A DNA stretch of 64,000 nt from Pollutimonas sp035515055 (GCA_035515055.1 DATJBV010000067.1:42844-106843); one strand, 5' to 3'; counted from the stretch's first letter, positions 7,411 to 17,383 are shown. The notes: generated by a model not told the origin, from the sequence alone. Translations and numbers: made by a program.

Positions 7411-9087
7411 CTAGCCGATGGCGTGAAATGCGGTCCGTTGCGCCTTGCTGCCGCTCTGAATCACCATGGCGGCGACATCGTTCGCGCTGAACAGCGCAGG
7501 CGTGGTGTCCACCGTGCCGACGGCGTGTTCGACGGATGTATCGATTCTGAAGACGCTTACTGCCCGTGCCAGGTCGGCGGCCTGCGACTTGAGTTCCTCA
7601 CTGGCACCCGTTGCTTCCTCCACCATCGTGACATTCTGCCGCGTCATTTTATCCATCTGATGAATGGTGATGCTGACCGAATCGATCTCGGTACTTTGAT
7701 CGCGGCTGGCATCGGTAATTTCGCTCATTAGCTGTGCCACGCGTTGTACCGAGCTCACGATTTCATCCATGGTCTTGCCTGCCGTATCGACCAGCGTACT
7801 ACCCGCATCGACATTAAGAACAGATTCGTCGATCAGCACCTTGATTTCTTTGGATGCTTCGGCGGAACGCTGTGCCAGACGCCGAACTTCCGATGCCACA
7901 ACCGCAAAGCCGCGTCCCTGGTCGCCGGCGAGTGCCGCCTCAACCGCGGCGTTCAACGCCAGGATATTTGTCTGGAAAGCAATGCTGTCCACGACACCGA
8001 TAATGTCAGCGATCCGCTGCGACGACATTTTGATCAATTCCATCGTCTCCACCACCCGTGACACAACAGTGCCGCCGCGCAGCGCATTATCGGCAGCGAT
8101 CTTCACCTGCTCGTTGGCCAGGCCCGCATTGTCGGCGGTCTGTTTGACGGTTGAATTGAGTTTTGCGATCGACACCACAGCCTGCCCGAGAGCCTTTGCC
8201 TGCTGCTCGGTGCGACCGGAAAGGCTAAACGTGCCACTGACGATTTCCGTCGATGCCATTTCGATAGTCGAAGCGCCTTGCCGCACCTGCCCAACAATCC
8301 GCATCAGACTGTCGTTCATTTTCTGCAGAGACAGCATCAGCATACCGGTCTCGTCGCGCGAGACGGCCGAAATTTGCGTGGTTAGATTGCCGGCCGCGAC
8401 CTGGGTAGCCAGGTTTACCGCTTCCTTGATCGGGCGGGTAATAGTACGGGTAATGAGAACACCAATCCCCGTACCGACGACGGTGCCGACGCCGGCGAGC
8501 ACAAGCATCAGCAGGAGCGCACTCTTGACTGTTTCGCCGGCATGTCTTCCCTCGGCGATGGCCTGCTCCGCATATTGGCGACTGAGAAAATCGAGCGATT
8601 GGACAAGCGAGGTACCGAATCCTTGTAAGTCGGCCGGGAGGACGACGTCATGGGACGCGTCGGCTTTGTTGACTACATCGACAAACATCGCAAGTGCGCG
8701 CATGAAGTTCGCATATACGATTTTCAGCTCCGCAATGCCCTGCTGCTCGTCTGGCATCAGGAAAGCAGCCTGTTCGAGTCTTGTTATATTTTCGGTAATA
8801 AACCCCGCCGACTGCTGAACCAATAACAGTTCCGCCCAGGCGTCCTGCCGATCGATACTGACGAGCTCCGGTACTTTGCCCGCATTGGTCATCAAATCAT
8901 TGAAATCCGATTTGATTGTGTTGACCAACACGCTCTGCGGGAAACGTTGATTTACCAGGATGTCTACGCTGGTGCTCGTGCGATACAGGTAAACAGCACC
9001 GATGGCCGTGATGGCAATCATCACCCCGATAATCAAGCCGAAGCCCGCGCCAAGGCGGCGTCCAATCGTCCAGTTCAACATCTTCAT
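7411..9087 (-). CDS. Methyl-accepting chemotaxis protein linked to the catabolic cluster
   Basis: A 558-residue transmembrane chemoreceptor. TM1 spans about residues 11-34 and TM2 about 189-213. Between them lies a periplasmic domain of about 150 residues, helical in character and consistent with a four-helix-bundle sensor. A HAMP domain follows (ITRPIKEAVNLATQVAAGNL), then the cytoplasmic signalling hairpin with IAFQTNILALNAAVEAA and GRGFAVVASEVRRLAQRSAEA. No CheR-binding pentapeptide is seen at the C-terminus. AGGAGG precedes the ATG. It starts 26 bases after the transporter gene on the same strand, which suggests it senses the cluster's substrate (inference). Confidence 0.93.
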   Translation of the reverse strand: MKMLNWTIGRRLGAGFGLIIGVMIAITAIGAVYLYRTSTSVDILVNQRFPQSVLVNTIKSDFNDLMTNAGKVPELVSIDRQDAWAELLLVQQSAGFITENITRLEQAAFLMPDEQQGIAELKIVYANFMRALAMFVDVVNKADASHDVVLPADLQGFGTSLVQSLDFLSRQYAEQAIAEGRHAGETVKSALLLMLVLAGVGTVVGTGIGVLITRTITRPIKEAVNLATQVAAGNLTTQISAVSRDETGMLMLSLQKMNDSLMRIVGQVRQGASTIEMASTEIVSGTFSLSGRTEQQAKALGQAVVSIAKLNSTVKQTADNAGLANEQVKIAADNALRGGTVVSRVVETMELIKMSSQRIADIIGVVDSIAFQTNILALNAAVEAALAGDQGRGFAVVASEVRRLAQRSAEASKEIKVLIDESVLNVDAGSTLVDTAGKTMDEIVSSVQRVAQLMSEITDASRDQSTEIDSVSITIHQMDKMTRQNVTMVEEATGASEELKSQAADLARAVSVFRIDTSVEHAVGTVDTTPALFSANDVAAMVIQSGSKAQRTAFHAIG

Positions 9088-9113
9088 TTGTGTCCCTCCT
9101 TTAGTCGCCCAGG

Positions 9114-11561
9114 CTAGCCAACGCTACGCAATCCGGTCGGCTGCGCCTTCCCTTCCATGCCGGTATCGTAGTGTGTTTGCGGTGAGGGTTTGAGCAGAAA
9201 ATGGCCTAGCGCGGGAAGCAAAATACCCGCGCCCAGCATATTCCATATGAACATAAATCCCAGGAGAATACCCATGTCAGCCTGGAATTTGATGGGCGAG
9301 AAAACCCATGTTGCAACCGCGGCGCCGAGCGTTACGCCGGTCAGTACGACGACCTTTCCAGTGAACTGAAGCGCTCGGTAATAAGCCTCTGACAAGCTCA
9401 TTCCTTGGTGCAGGCGCGCCTGTGTGACGGTCAGGATATACAACGCATAGTCCACACCTATGCCAACACCGAGCGCTATCACCGGTAACGTTGCCACTTT
9501 GATGCCGATACCGAGAAAGACCATCAGCGCTTCGCATAGAATCGAGGTCAGCACCAATGGCAGCACCGCGCATACCACGGCACGCCACGACCGGAAGGTG
9601 ATAAAGGCGAGCACGATTACGGCTGCATAGACTAGCAGCAGCATCTGCACGTTGGCCTTCTTCACAACAATATTGGTCGCCGCCTCGATGCCAGAGTTGC
9701 CCGCCGCATTGAGGAATCTGACCTCATTCGTGTTATTTCGCGCTCCGAAGTCTTCGACTGTACGCACCACCGAATCCAACGTGTCGGCCTTATGGTCTTT
9801 AAGGAAGATATAGACCGTGAGCAGGTTGCACCGTTGGTTGAAAAGTTCACGCGGCGCTCGTGTGGCAATGGCATTGAGCATGTCCTGTGTGCGGGGAAGG
9901 TCATACCATTTCAAGCTGCCTTCGTTCATTCCCACCGACGCACGCTTGCTCAGGGCAGCAAATGAATTGGTGGACTCTACGCCGGGAAGCGTGCGCAGTT
10001 CGGCCTCGAGCGCATCGACCTGGCTGATCGTCTGATACTTGACGCACTCGAACTCGGGTGTCCTGACCATTACGACATAGATGTCACTGCTAGCCGCATA
10101 ATTTGTCGCCATGAAGGCATTGTCGATGTTGTACCTGGAGTCTGGACGCAACTCGGGCGCGCCCGGATCCAGGTCGCCCACCTTCACCTGTAAGCTGACC
10201 ACGAATCCGGCAGCGCCAAGAATCAAGGAAGCGCCGATCGCGATAGATGCCCACTTGCGGTGAGTAAACAAATCAAGGAAAGCCCACAATGGGTGCTTGC
10301 GATGATTTCCATCATGACCGTCGGCACGCTCTTCGTTCAGGCTGCGGTGTGCCGCCACCCGGCTGACCCCAGTGTAGGAAAGCAGTACTGGCAGTAAGAC
10401 CAAGTTGGTAAAAATGAGTGTGGCCACACCCATGCTAGCCGCGATCGCAAGGTCCTTGATGACGGGTATATCAATCACCATTAGCACCGCGAAGCCAACG
10501 ACATCGGCGAGCAGGGCGGTGATGCCGGCTAAAAAAAGGCGGCGGAATGTATAGCGGGCGGCCACTACTTTATGCGTGCCCCGTGCAATATCCTGCATGA
10601 TGCCGTTCATCTTCTGGGCGCCATGACTCATCCCGATGGCGAACACAAGAAACGGTACCAGCACCGAATAGGGGTCAAGCTCGTAGCCCAAGGTCGGCAG
10701 CAAGCCCAAGAGCCAGGCGACCGCAACGAGCGAGCACGCCACGACGAGCACTGTGCTGCGTAGACAACGCGTGTACCAATACAGCACAACACTGCAAATG
10801 GCGATAGCAAGGGCAAAAAATATCAGAACCTGCTGCAATCCTTCGATTAGATCACCGGCAATCTTGGCGAACCCCGTGATGTGAATACGGACGCCTTCCG
10901 CCTCATACTTGTTACGAAGCTCTTCCAGTTTCTGTGAGAACCCATGGTAGTCAAGGCGTACTCCATTGGCACTTGCTTCATTTAGAGGCACCAGGATGAT
11001 GGTCGAGCGGAAGTTTGCGGCGACCAATTGGCCTATCTCGCCCGACCGTTCGACATTCTGGCGTACCTGATCGAGACTGGCCACGCTACCATCGTAATCA
11101 TCCGGAATGACGGGGCCGCCATCAAGACCGTCCTCAGTCACGCCTATCCATCGCGTGGCCGGCGTCCAAAGCGATTTCATATAGGGACGGTCTACACCGG
11201 GCAGCAGGAACAGCTCGTCATTTAGGCGGCGCAAGGTATCAAGATGGCCCTTGCTGAAAATGTCGCCCTCGGACGCTTCAACTGCAATGCGAACATTATT
11301 GCCCAAGCCTGCCAGGTCTTGACGATTCTCGAAGAAGTTGAGAATGTAGGGGTGGCTTGTAGGGATGGTCTTATCGAAGCTGGCATTCAGCTTTAGTCCG
11401 AAGGCCTGATACCCAAGTCCTAGCGTGATCAGAAAGCACACAATCATCACCGCCAGACGATGATTGAAGAAGGCGCGTTCAATGATATTGCCCGACCGGA
11501 TGTCGAAGTCCGCCAGGTTTCGTGTTACCGGATGTTCGTCCGGAGCGATATGGTGATTCAT
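9114..11561 (-). CDS. RND-superfamily (MMPL-like) transporter
   Basis: An 815-residue inner-membrane protein with the RND layout: one helix (about 32-52), a large periplasmic domain, a block of about five helices containing FAIGMSHGAQKMNGI, a second helix and periplasmic domain, and a final block containing IALGVGIGVDYALYIL. These sterol-sensing-like blocks resemble MMPL/HAE3 transporters that move hydrophobic molecules or lipids. Start and stop of adjacent genes overlap as ATGA with the YCF48-like gene upstream. Genes of this type next to DUF1302 and DUF1329 genes recur in Proteobacteria that degrade steroids and other hydrophobic compounds (family knowledge). Direction of transport is not known. 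Confidence 0.88.
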   Translation of the reverse strand: MNHHIAPDEHPVTRNLADFDIRSGNIIERAFFNHRLAVMIVCFLITLGLGYQAFGLKLNASFDKTIPTSHPYILNFFENRQDLAGLGNNVRIAVEASEGDIFSKGHLDTLRRLNDELFLLPGVDRPYMKSLWTPATRWIGVTEDGLDGGPVIPDDYDGSVASLDQVRQNVERSGEIGQLVAANFRSTIILVPLNEASANGVRLDYHGFSQKLEELRNKYEAEGVRIHITGFAKIAGDLIEGLQQVLIFFALAIAICSVVLYWYTRCLRSTVLVVACSLVAVAWLLGLLPTLGYELDPYSVLVPFLVFAIGMSHGAQKMNGIMQDIARGTHKVVAARYTFRRLFLAGITALLADVVGFAVLMVIDIPVIKDLAIAASMGVATLIFTNLVLLPVLLSYTGVSRVAAHRSLNEERADGHDGNHRKHPLWAFLDLFTHRKWASIAIGASLILGAAGFVVSLQVKVGDLDPGAPELRPDSRYNIDNAFMATNYAASSDIYVVMVRTPEFECVKYQTISQVDALEAELRTLPGVESTNSFAALSKRASVGMNEGSLKWYDLPRTQDMLNAIATRAPRELFNQRCNLLTVYIFLKDHKADTLDSVVRTVEDFGARNNTNEVRFLNAAGNSGIEAATNIVVKKANVQMLLLVYAAVIVLAFITFRSWRAVVCAVLPLVLTSILCEALMVFLGIGIKVATLPVIALGVGIGVDYALYILTVTQARLHQGMSLSEAYYRALQFTGKVVVLTGVTLGAAVATWVFSPIKFQADMGILLGFMFIWNMLGAGILLPALGHFLLKPSPQTHYDTGMEGKAQPTGLRSVG

Positions 11562-12643
11562 AGTTTATTTTCTGTGGCGGGCTTAAAGGGGGCGGCGCGA
11601 TGAACACCGCGTGTGCCGACAAAAAGAAACTGTCCATCCGCGACTTCCAGAAGGCCACTCAATGGTCCCAGTTTCAGATGAGCGGCGCGAACGAACAGCT
11701 TGCCGTTATTTTTGCTGGCGTAGACATTTCCGCCGTCATCGGTCAGGAGCAGGCTCCCGTCGCCCGCGCTCGCGGCCGCTGTCAGATTCGTATTCCCTGG
11801 AATTTCGCACTTTTCCCACGTTGCCCCCTGATCGTCCGACCAGTAGGCGTTGCCACGCATGCCATAGACGACAAGGTTTTTGCCTGTGGCAACGATACCG
11901 AAGTAGGTGCCCTCATAGGGTGTTGCCACGGGCTGGTAACTTTCTCCGCCATTCCGGGAAACAAACAGACTCCCTTGTTCACCCGCGAGCCAAATGGCGG
12001 ACTCGGTGTAAAGGATTCCATACAAGTGCAGTCCCTGTGGATTATCCACATGCTGTTGCTTTGATCGCCACTGCTTTCCACCGTCGGAGGTTTCCAGAAT
12101 CAGACCATATGCGCCGACCACCAAGCCATGGTTTTCGTCAATAAAGCGGACGTCGAGAAAGGGTTTGTCTGGACCGTCTTTGACCAGGCGCTCGGCATTT
12201 GCGATAAATTGCGGGTCCGCGCCGGGTTCTTTCGCCGCCTCACTAATCAAGGCAGCTACCTGCTTCCCATCAAGCATTTTCATCCACGTGCGGCCGGCAT
12301 CGTCGGTACGCAGTATCGTTCCGCTATGCCCGACAGCCCATCCCGTCGTCGCAGTCGTGAACGACACACTGGTCAGCGTGACGCTGACGGGTACTTGCGC
12401 TTGTTGCCAGCTTTTTCCCTGATCATCCGACCACAACGAAAGCCCACGCTCTCCCACTGTTACAAGGCGTGGTCCAGCTTGGCCGACGGCAAGAAGAGCG
12501 GATGTCGTACTCCGCGCAGTTGCCTGGATCTGCGCCGGACGCTCGAGCACATCGGGTTCCGCCCAAGCAGCGGCGCAGGCCGTGATTCCTGAAATCACGG
12601 CGACACAGATGCGTGAACGCCTTAGTGTTGTATTTAATTGCAT
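11558..12643 (-). CDS. YCF48/BNR-repeat periplasmic protein
   Basis: A 361-residue exported protein with a signal peptide ending near AWAEP (residues 1-28). It then has repeated beta-propeller-like units with the Asp-box pattern: SDDQGKSW, TDDAGRTW, TSDGGKQW, SRNGGESY, SDDQGATW. Such YCF48-like proteins often accompany an RND protein of the neighbouring type and may act as its periplasmic partner (inference). I chose the ATG at 12641-12643 because it directly precedes the signal peptide, with GAAGGTG upstream. The stop codon overlaps the start of the transporter gene. Confidence 0.85.
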   Translation of the reverse strand: MQLNTTLRRSRICVAVISGITACAAAWAEPDVLERPAQIQATARSTTSALLAVGQAGPRLVTVGERGLSLWSDDQGKSWQQAQVPVSVTLTSVSFTTATTGWAVGHSGTILRTDDAGRTWMKMLDGKQVAALISEAAKEPGADPQFIANAERLVKDGPDKPFLDVRFIDENHGLVVGAYGLILETSDGGKQWRSKQQHVDNPQGLHLYGILYTESAIWLAGEQGSLFVSRNGGESYQPVATPYEGTYFGIVATGKNLVVYGMRGNAYWSDDQGATWEKCEIPGNTNLTAAASAGDGSLLLTDDGGNVYASKNNGKLFVRAAHLKLGPLSGLLEVADGQFLFVGTRGVHRAAPFKPATENKL

Positions 12644-12729
12644 ATCACCTTCTCCCACTCCGAACGGAGGCCGAGCTACAGCCTCCGTCCCAGGCCTGTG
12701 CGTTTTACACCGGAACGAGTTGCTTGTTC

Positions 12730-14106
12730 TTAGCGAACGCCTGCGCCCGCAAGCGCATCCGGCGAGAAGTAGGCATCAGGGCGGCGCGGCACGACCTTGA
12801 ACTGGCTCGGGAGATCGTTGAATAAATTATTGATCATCCAGGTGCCCGCCTGGAGGTTGAACGTTGCAAAGGTTTGGGTGACTATTGCAGGAATTTCCGG
12901 CGCGACGAAGGGAACTGAAAGCTGAGTGCGCCACAGCTTGTCCTCGGCATCGTAGCCGTCTGCCAAGACCACCGCCCATGTATCTTCGTCAATATAGAAC
13001 CGGCGCTTCGGAACAACGTGTCGCTTTCCAGATGCCAAAGTGGCTTCCACCACCCAGACACGATGCAATTCCCAACGCAGTTTGTCCGGATTGAGATGAT
13101 GGCCGGCAAAGACTTCGTCTGTCTTGGACAGCACAAAGCGATTGTTGTTATAGGGCACGTACACTTCTTTCTTGCCAACCAACTTCCAGTCGTAACGCTC
13201 CAGCGAGCCCAGGAACATAAACACTTCATCGAAATATCCTTGTCCCGAAGCGACAAAATCCGGCGTATCAAAGGCAATTGTCGGTGCGCGGCGCACGCGG
13301 CGTTGGCCTGCCAAGTATTGCCACGCCTTGCGTCCTTGCCCAACTTGATCAATTGGATCATGGAGCAGCATCGACTCGCCCGCCTTAAATGGAGGGTTGG
13401 TTTGGACCTGACGGAATTGCCAGTGAATTCCGTTAAATTTGTCCGGCGAGCCGTCCTTGTTGTAATAGGGAAACTGGTGATCATCTTTGGCTTCGACGGC
13501 CATCGTGCGTGTTCCGTCTGAGGCTCCAACCCATATTCTGAACTCGCTTTCCGCCGATTCACCACGCCACCGCAGGAGATGGTTCCACATGGCTTCCGAC
13601 CCGGTCTGCGGGATTGGGAATGGAATGCCGCCATAGGCGTCCTCGAGATTTTTGCCGCCCTCGGTTGTCTTCGCCTTTGTGGCGTTTACGAATGTGTTGT
13701 CGTATACCCACTGCGGTGCTGCGGCTGTGCGATGCGTTGGGTACACGTCTAGCCGATATGTTTGAGCATACTTTTGCAGCAATGCCAGCGTGCCGTCGGA
13801 TAATTTATCCTTGTGCTCGCCCATGTTGGCTGCCGAAATCCGCAGTATTGGTTTTTCCCCAGCGAAGGGGTCGGGGCGCGGCGAACCCGCTTTGTAATCG
13901 CTGGGTGCCTTGGTCATGCCGCCGTCCCACCCGGGAATGGTGCCTGCCTTGTTGCCCGCCTTTTCTGCCCCAAATGGGGTTAGAGTGCTCTTCAATGCCG
14001 ATGCTTCGTCCGCGGTCACGGCAGCAAAACTTGGCATGGCGAAGGCAAGAAAACTGGCAAGAGCCGTGAGGTTCAAAGCGCGTCGAGCAAAATTACGTCT
14101 CATCAT
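12730..14106 (-). CDS. DUF1329 outer-membrane-associated protein
   Basis: A 458-residue exported protein with a signal peptide (MMRRNFARRALNLTALASFL, cleavage near AFAMPSFA). The mature N-terminus GAEKAGNKAGTIPGWDGG is typical of DUF1329. That family has a LolB/LolA-like fold thought to bind lipid-like ligands and is nearly always encoded beside a DUF1302 protein, as here. GGGAG precedes the first of two ATGs. It lies 20 bases after the DUF1302 gene and 86 bases before the YCF48 gene, on the same strand. Its probable role is passing a hydrophobic ligand across the periplasm (inference). Confidence 0.9.
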   Translation of the reverse strand: MMRRNFARRALNLTALASFLAFAMPSFAAVTADEASALKSTLTPFGAEKAGNKAGTIPGWDGGMTKAPSDYKAGSPRPDPFAGEKPILRISAANMGEHKDKLSDGTLALLQKYAQTYRLDVYPTHRTAAAPQWVYDNTFVNATKAKTTEGGKNLEDAYGGIPFPIPQTGSEAMWNHLLRWRGESAESEFRIWVGASDGTRTMAVEAKDDHQFPYYNKDGSPDKFNGIHWQFRQVQTNPPFKAGESMLLHDPIDQVGQGRKAWQYLAGQRRVRRAPTIAFDTPDFVASGQGYFDEVFMFLGSLERYDWKLVGKKEVYVPYNNNRFVLSKTDEVFAGHHLNPDKLRWELHRVWVVEATLASGKRHVVPKRRFYIDEDTWAVVLADGYDAEDKLWRTQLSVPFVAPEIPAIVTQTFATFNLQAGTWMINNLFNDLPSQFKVVPRRPDAYFSPDALAGAGVR

Positions 14107-14126
14107 GATTGTCTCCCGTCTTGTTT

Positions 14127-15788
14127 TTAGAATGTGGTCTGTAGCGTGAAGGAAATGAAATTGCGGTCCCGCAGGGGTTGCGCGCCAGTCAGCATGTAGA
14201 GCGCTGGATTAGTGGGGTCCGTATTTCTCGTCAGGAGAGCGTTTTCCTTCCCGAAGAAATGGGTGTAGTTGAGTCCGAAGCGCCACTGTTTTTTGTAATC
14301 GCCCTTCAGGCCAATGCTCACATCGCCGCCATGCTCCGCACCGCCATTAAAAGCCCCTACCGCCGAAGAGCGGCCGTCGAGGTTATAACCAAGGCTGATG
14401 GGTACGGACAGATCCAATCCCGGTAAAGCTTGAAAATATTGGGGCGCAAAGACCATACGGAACGCCGTTGCGTCGCGAGTGACGTTTGTATCCACGGCAA
14501 GCGGATTTTTGTCCACTGAAAGAGTGCGGTTCCACGCAAGTTCGCCCAGGAACTCAGCTCCATCCCAAAGAGCGTTCCCACCTAAAAGGTAAATGGCGGA
14601 AAGTTGCGCGTGAGCAGTCTTGCCGACCGCATACAAGGGATTGTTCCGGCCGTTGCTGATTAAGCCCGGATCGATCTGTGGTCCCGAGACCAGCGGCGCA
14701 TTCCAGCGATAAGAGACTTCACCGGCAACGTTCGCATCCGCGATGACTGTGCTGAAACTGGCACCCACTGTCTTGATTTTTTCCGGATAGACCAGCTGAT
14801 AGCGGCTACCAGGATCCATCATGATCTGTGGTGTTTTTTCGTTGTACTGTGCTACGTATAGACCGTACTCGACGTCTCCCGAGCCAGGTTTGAATCGAAG
14901 CTGTAAACCGCCCTGATCGGCAGACGGTTTCAGGTCTCCAGCCGCGGCCATTGCCATTGGGGTTCCCGGAAATAGGCTTTCAGAACCCGCGCCAATGAAA
15001 TCGGCAGTGCTAAGAAAGGAACCGGAAGCCGGTAATCGACTTTTTTGCCAATCGTATTGGTAATACGCGCCTATCGACACGTTGGAGGAGACCTGCACTT
15101 GGGTAGAGACCTGTCCAACCGGCCGAATAATTTCTTTGAACTGTGAGCCTGGAACGGAAAGTAATTTAATAACGTCGACAGGTGCTTGCGCGTTTGCTAT
15201 GCCGTTAGCCCCAAAGAACAGGCTTTCGCCATAGAGCACCGTATGCTTTCCCGCCCGGACCATATAAGGCGTTTCGGAGAATGAATCGCTCTTGAGATAC
15301 ACAAAGGCATCAAGGAGTTCCGCCTTCTTGCCCATCATGTCGCGTGTGCCAGCGGTGAACTCACCGGCGGGTACGCTGAGCGAGTTGGCGCTGCCGGAGC
15401 GATTATCGTTGCCACGGCGGTAGACCTCGTCATACCAAGCGGCACCGCTAAGTCGCAGTCCAACACTTTTGTAGGTCATGTCGAGTTCTGAAAAGAGATC
15501 GACCCGGTTCGAAACTATCCCGCGGCGGAAATTCCGATCGCCGTCGTCGAGCTGGAGGCCTGGGCTGAGAAAGGGCGGCGCCATTGGGGTTCCGCCCGCC
15601 ACACGTTCGCTGGGATTTTTTAGACGATACATGACGCTATATTTGACTGTATTGTCCCACCGCATCTTGACGTCAGAATCCCCGAGCGGAATTTCAAATG
15701 CCACTGCGGCTTGCCCAAAACCGATTGAGCAACAGAGTAGCGAAAGCGCCTGTTTATGTAGACGCTTGCTGTATTTTTTCTTTCCCAT
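14127..15788 (-). CDS. DUF1302 outer-membrane beta-barrel protein
   Basis: A 553-residue exported protein. A signal peptide (residues 1 to about 32, ending QAAVAFE) is followed by many short amphipathic strands and a C-terminal FTLQTTF. The closing aromatic residue is typical of outer-membrane barrels. The mature part starts with the DUF1302 hallmark of alternating strands (VKMRWDNTVKYSVMYRL). The ATG at 15786-15788 has AGGAGG upstream and replaces a longer in-frame reading. DUF1302 proteins are paired with DUF1329 proteins and are presumed to be pores or ligand receptors for hydrophobic compounds. Confidence 0.88.
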   Translation of the reverse strand: MGKKKYSKRLHKQALSLLCCSIGFGQAAVAFEIPLGDSDVKMRWDNTVKYSVMYRLKNPSERVAGGTPMAPPFLSPGLQLDDGDRNFRRGIVSNRVDLFSELDMTYKSVGLRLSGAAWYDEVYRRGNDNRSGSANSLSVPAGEFTAGTRDMMGKKAELLDAFVYLKSDSFSETPYMVRAGKHTVLYGESLFFGANGIANAQAPVDVIKLLSVPGSQFKEIIRPVGQVSTQVQVSSNVSIGAYYQYDWQKSRLPASGSFLSTADFIGAGSESLFPGTPMAMAAAGDLKPSADQGGLQLRFKPGSGDVEYGLYVAQYNEKTPQIMMDPGSRYQLVYPEKIKTVGASFSTVIADANVAGEVSYRWNAPLVSGPQIDPGLISNGRNNPLYAVGKTAHAQLSAIYLLGGNALWDGAEFLGELAWNRTLSVDKNPLAVDTNVTRDATAFRMVFAPQYFQALPGLDLSVPISLGYNLDGRSSAVGAFNGGAEHGGDVSIGLKGDYKKQWRFGLNYTHFFGKENALLTRNTDPTNPALYMLTGAQPLRDRNFISFTLQTTF

Positions 15789-15828
15789 CGTCCCCTCCTT
15801 TGTTATTAGTGGTGCCTGCTGGCACCTC

Positions 15829-17277
15829 TTACCAACTGACCGCGATATATTTTGATTCCAGGTATTCGAGGAGGCCATCATGAGCACCCTCGCGGCCGAT
15901 GCCGCTTTGCTTCCAGCCACCGAATGGCGCTGCCGGATCTGACACCACCCCGCGGTTGATGCCCACCATTCCCGATTCAATTTGATCGGCAACCCGCAAC
16001 GCCTTCGCAAGATCCTGGGTATGGACAAAAGACACCAAGCCAAATTCGGTGGAATTTGCCAAAGCGATGGCCTGTGCCTCGCCTTCGAAAATTGCTATCG
16101 GCGCAACCGGTCCAAATATCTCTTCGCGTAGAATTTGGGAGTCCAGCGCCACATTGGCAAGCACGGTCGGCTCATAAAAAAAGCCAGGCCGATCTAAGGC
16201 TTTCCCGCCTGTGACCAGCCTGGCTCCTTGGCGTAGTGCGTCTTCGACTAATCCGGCAATTTTTTGACGCGTGTCCGCATTCACCATAGGGCCCAACTGA
16301 ACGCTCTCATCCAGACCGTGGCCGATCTTGATGCTCGACATTTCCGCAGCCAGTCGCGCCGTGAATTCTTCGGCAATTGGCTTTTCAACGTAGAAGCGGT
16401 TTGCCGCCGTACACGATTCACCGCCATTACGCAGCTTTGCAATCATGGCAGCGGACACGGCAACGTCAAGGTCCGCATCGGCAAAGACAATGAAAGGCGC
16501 ATTTCCTCCAAGTTCCATTGAGCACTTGACAACGTTTTCCGCGGCTTGGGCAAGGAGCACGCGCCCGATCTGTGTTGATCCTGTGAACGAGAATTTCCGT
16601 ACACGGCTATCCTTCAACATCGCTGCGACCGCCCTTGACGACCGACGTGTCGGGACAACATTCACCACGCCAGGCGGCACGCCGGCCTCTTCAAAAATCA
16701 TGGCCATCGCCAGTGCCGTCAAGGGAGTCTCTTTGGCTGGCTTCAAGACGGTGGTACAACCGGCTGCCAGTGCTGGCGCTATTTTCCGTGTAGCCATGGC
16801 GGCTGGAAAATTCCATGGTGTGACGAATACTGAAACGCCGATCGGATGGCGTTGAACGATTATCCGATTGCCCCCGTTGGGAGCCACAGACGTTTCACCG
16901 ACAGCGCGTACAGCCTCTTCCGAAAACCATCGAAGAAATTCAGCCGCATATAGCGCTTCGCCTTTAGCTTCCGACAGTGCTTTCCCGCTTTCCAAAGTGA
17001 TCAGATGAGCGATTTGGTCTTTTCGGGCGACCATGATCTCGTACGCACGCCGCAGAATTTCGCTGCGCTCGCGTGGTGGCGTAGCGGCCCACTTAGGCGC
17101 TGCGGCATAGGCGGCATCCACTGCGGAAATCGCGTCTTCAACGCTTGCGTCGGCAACACTTGCAATGGCTTGTTCGGTAGCCGGATCAATAACGTCAAAC
17201 CTCGCCCCGTCCGAGGCTGCGCGCCATGCGCCGTCGATGTAAATATCCTTTTGCACATTGTCTATATCAATTTGCAT
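15829..17277 (-). CDS. NAD(P)-dependent aldehyde dehydrogenase, succinate-semialdehyde dehydrogenase type
   Basis: A 482-residue member of the aldehyde dehydrogenase superfamily, closest in style to GabD/succinate-semialdehyde dehydrogenases. It contains VTPWNFPAAMATRKIAPALAAG (cofactor region), FTGSTQIGR, the catalytic Glu in MELGGNAP and the catalytic Cys in GGESCTAANRF. It ends with the family motif PFGGWKQSGIGREG. I prefer the ATG at 17275-17277, which has GGGAGG upstream, to an in-frame ATG 27 bases earlier that lacks one. It is the first gene of the minus-strand arm, behind a good promoter at 17341-17369. The actual aldehyde is unknown. Confidence 0.9.
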   Translation of the reverse strand: MQIDIDNVQKDIYIDGAWRAASDGARFDVIDPATEQAIASVADASVEDAISAVDAAYAAAPKWAATPPRERSEILRRAYEIMVARKDQIAHLITLESGKALSEAKGEALYAAEFLRWFSEEAVRAVGETSVAPNGGNRIIVQRHPIGVSVFVTPWNFPAAMATRKIAPALAAGCTTVLKPAKETPLTALAMAMIFEEAGVPPGVVNVVPTRRSSRAVAAMLKDSRVRKFSFTGSTQIGRVLLAQAAENVVKCSMELGGNAPFIVFADADLDVAVSAAMIAKLRNGGESCTAANRFYVEKPIAEEFTARLAAEMSSIKIGHGLDESVQLGPMVNADTRQKIAGLVEDALRQGARLVTGGKALDRPGFFYEPTVLANVALDSQILREEIFGPVAPIAIFEGEAQAIALANSTEFGLVSFVHTQDLAKALRVADQIESGMVGINRGVVSDPAAPFGGWKQSGIGREGAHDGLLEYLESKYIAVSW

Positions 17278-17340
17278 TGTTTTCTTGCCTCCCACAGCAT
17301 TCATAAAAAACTACGGTTTGTTTTCCGTCTAATTTAAGAC

Positions 17341-17369
17341 ATGCTATCCAACATAACCTTTAATGTCAA
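17341..17369 (-). promoter_or_regulatory. Promoter of the aldehyde dehydrogenase/transport arm
   Basis: On the minus strand a perfect -35 hexamer TTGACA (17364-17369) is followed after 17 bases by TAGCAT (17341-17346). Transcription would start near 17333, about 55 bases before the start codon. The -35 lies inside the inverted repeat 17362-17378. Confidence 0.6.
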
Positions 17370-17383
17370 CATGACATTGTCGT
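17362..17383. promoter_or_regulatory. Putative TetR operator at the left-arm promoter
   Basis: AATGTCA-ACA-TGACATT (17362-17378) is a perfect inverted repeat with 7-bp arms over the -35 of the left-arm promoter. TGACATTGTCGT (17372-17383) recurs exactly at 18418-18429 in the right-arm promoter. The TetR gene lies between the two sites. Confidence 0.5.

Noticed and set aside
7769..8818. 349-codon open frame on the plus strand inside the chemoreceptor gene
   Set aside because: It is antisense to conserved HAMP and signalling motifs, with a composition (Ser, Thr, Ala rich) typical of such shadows.
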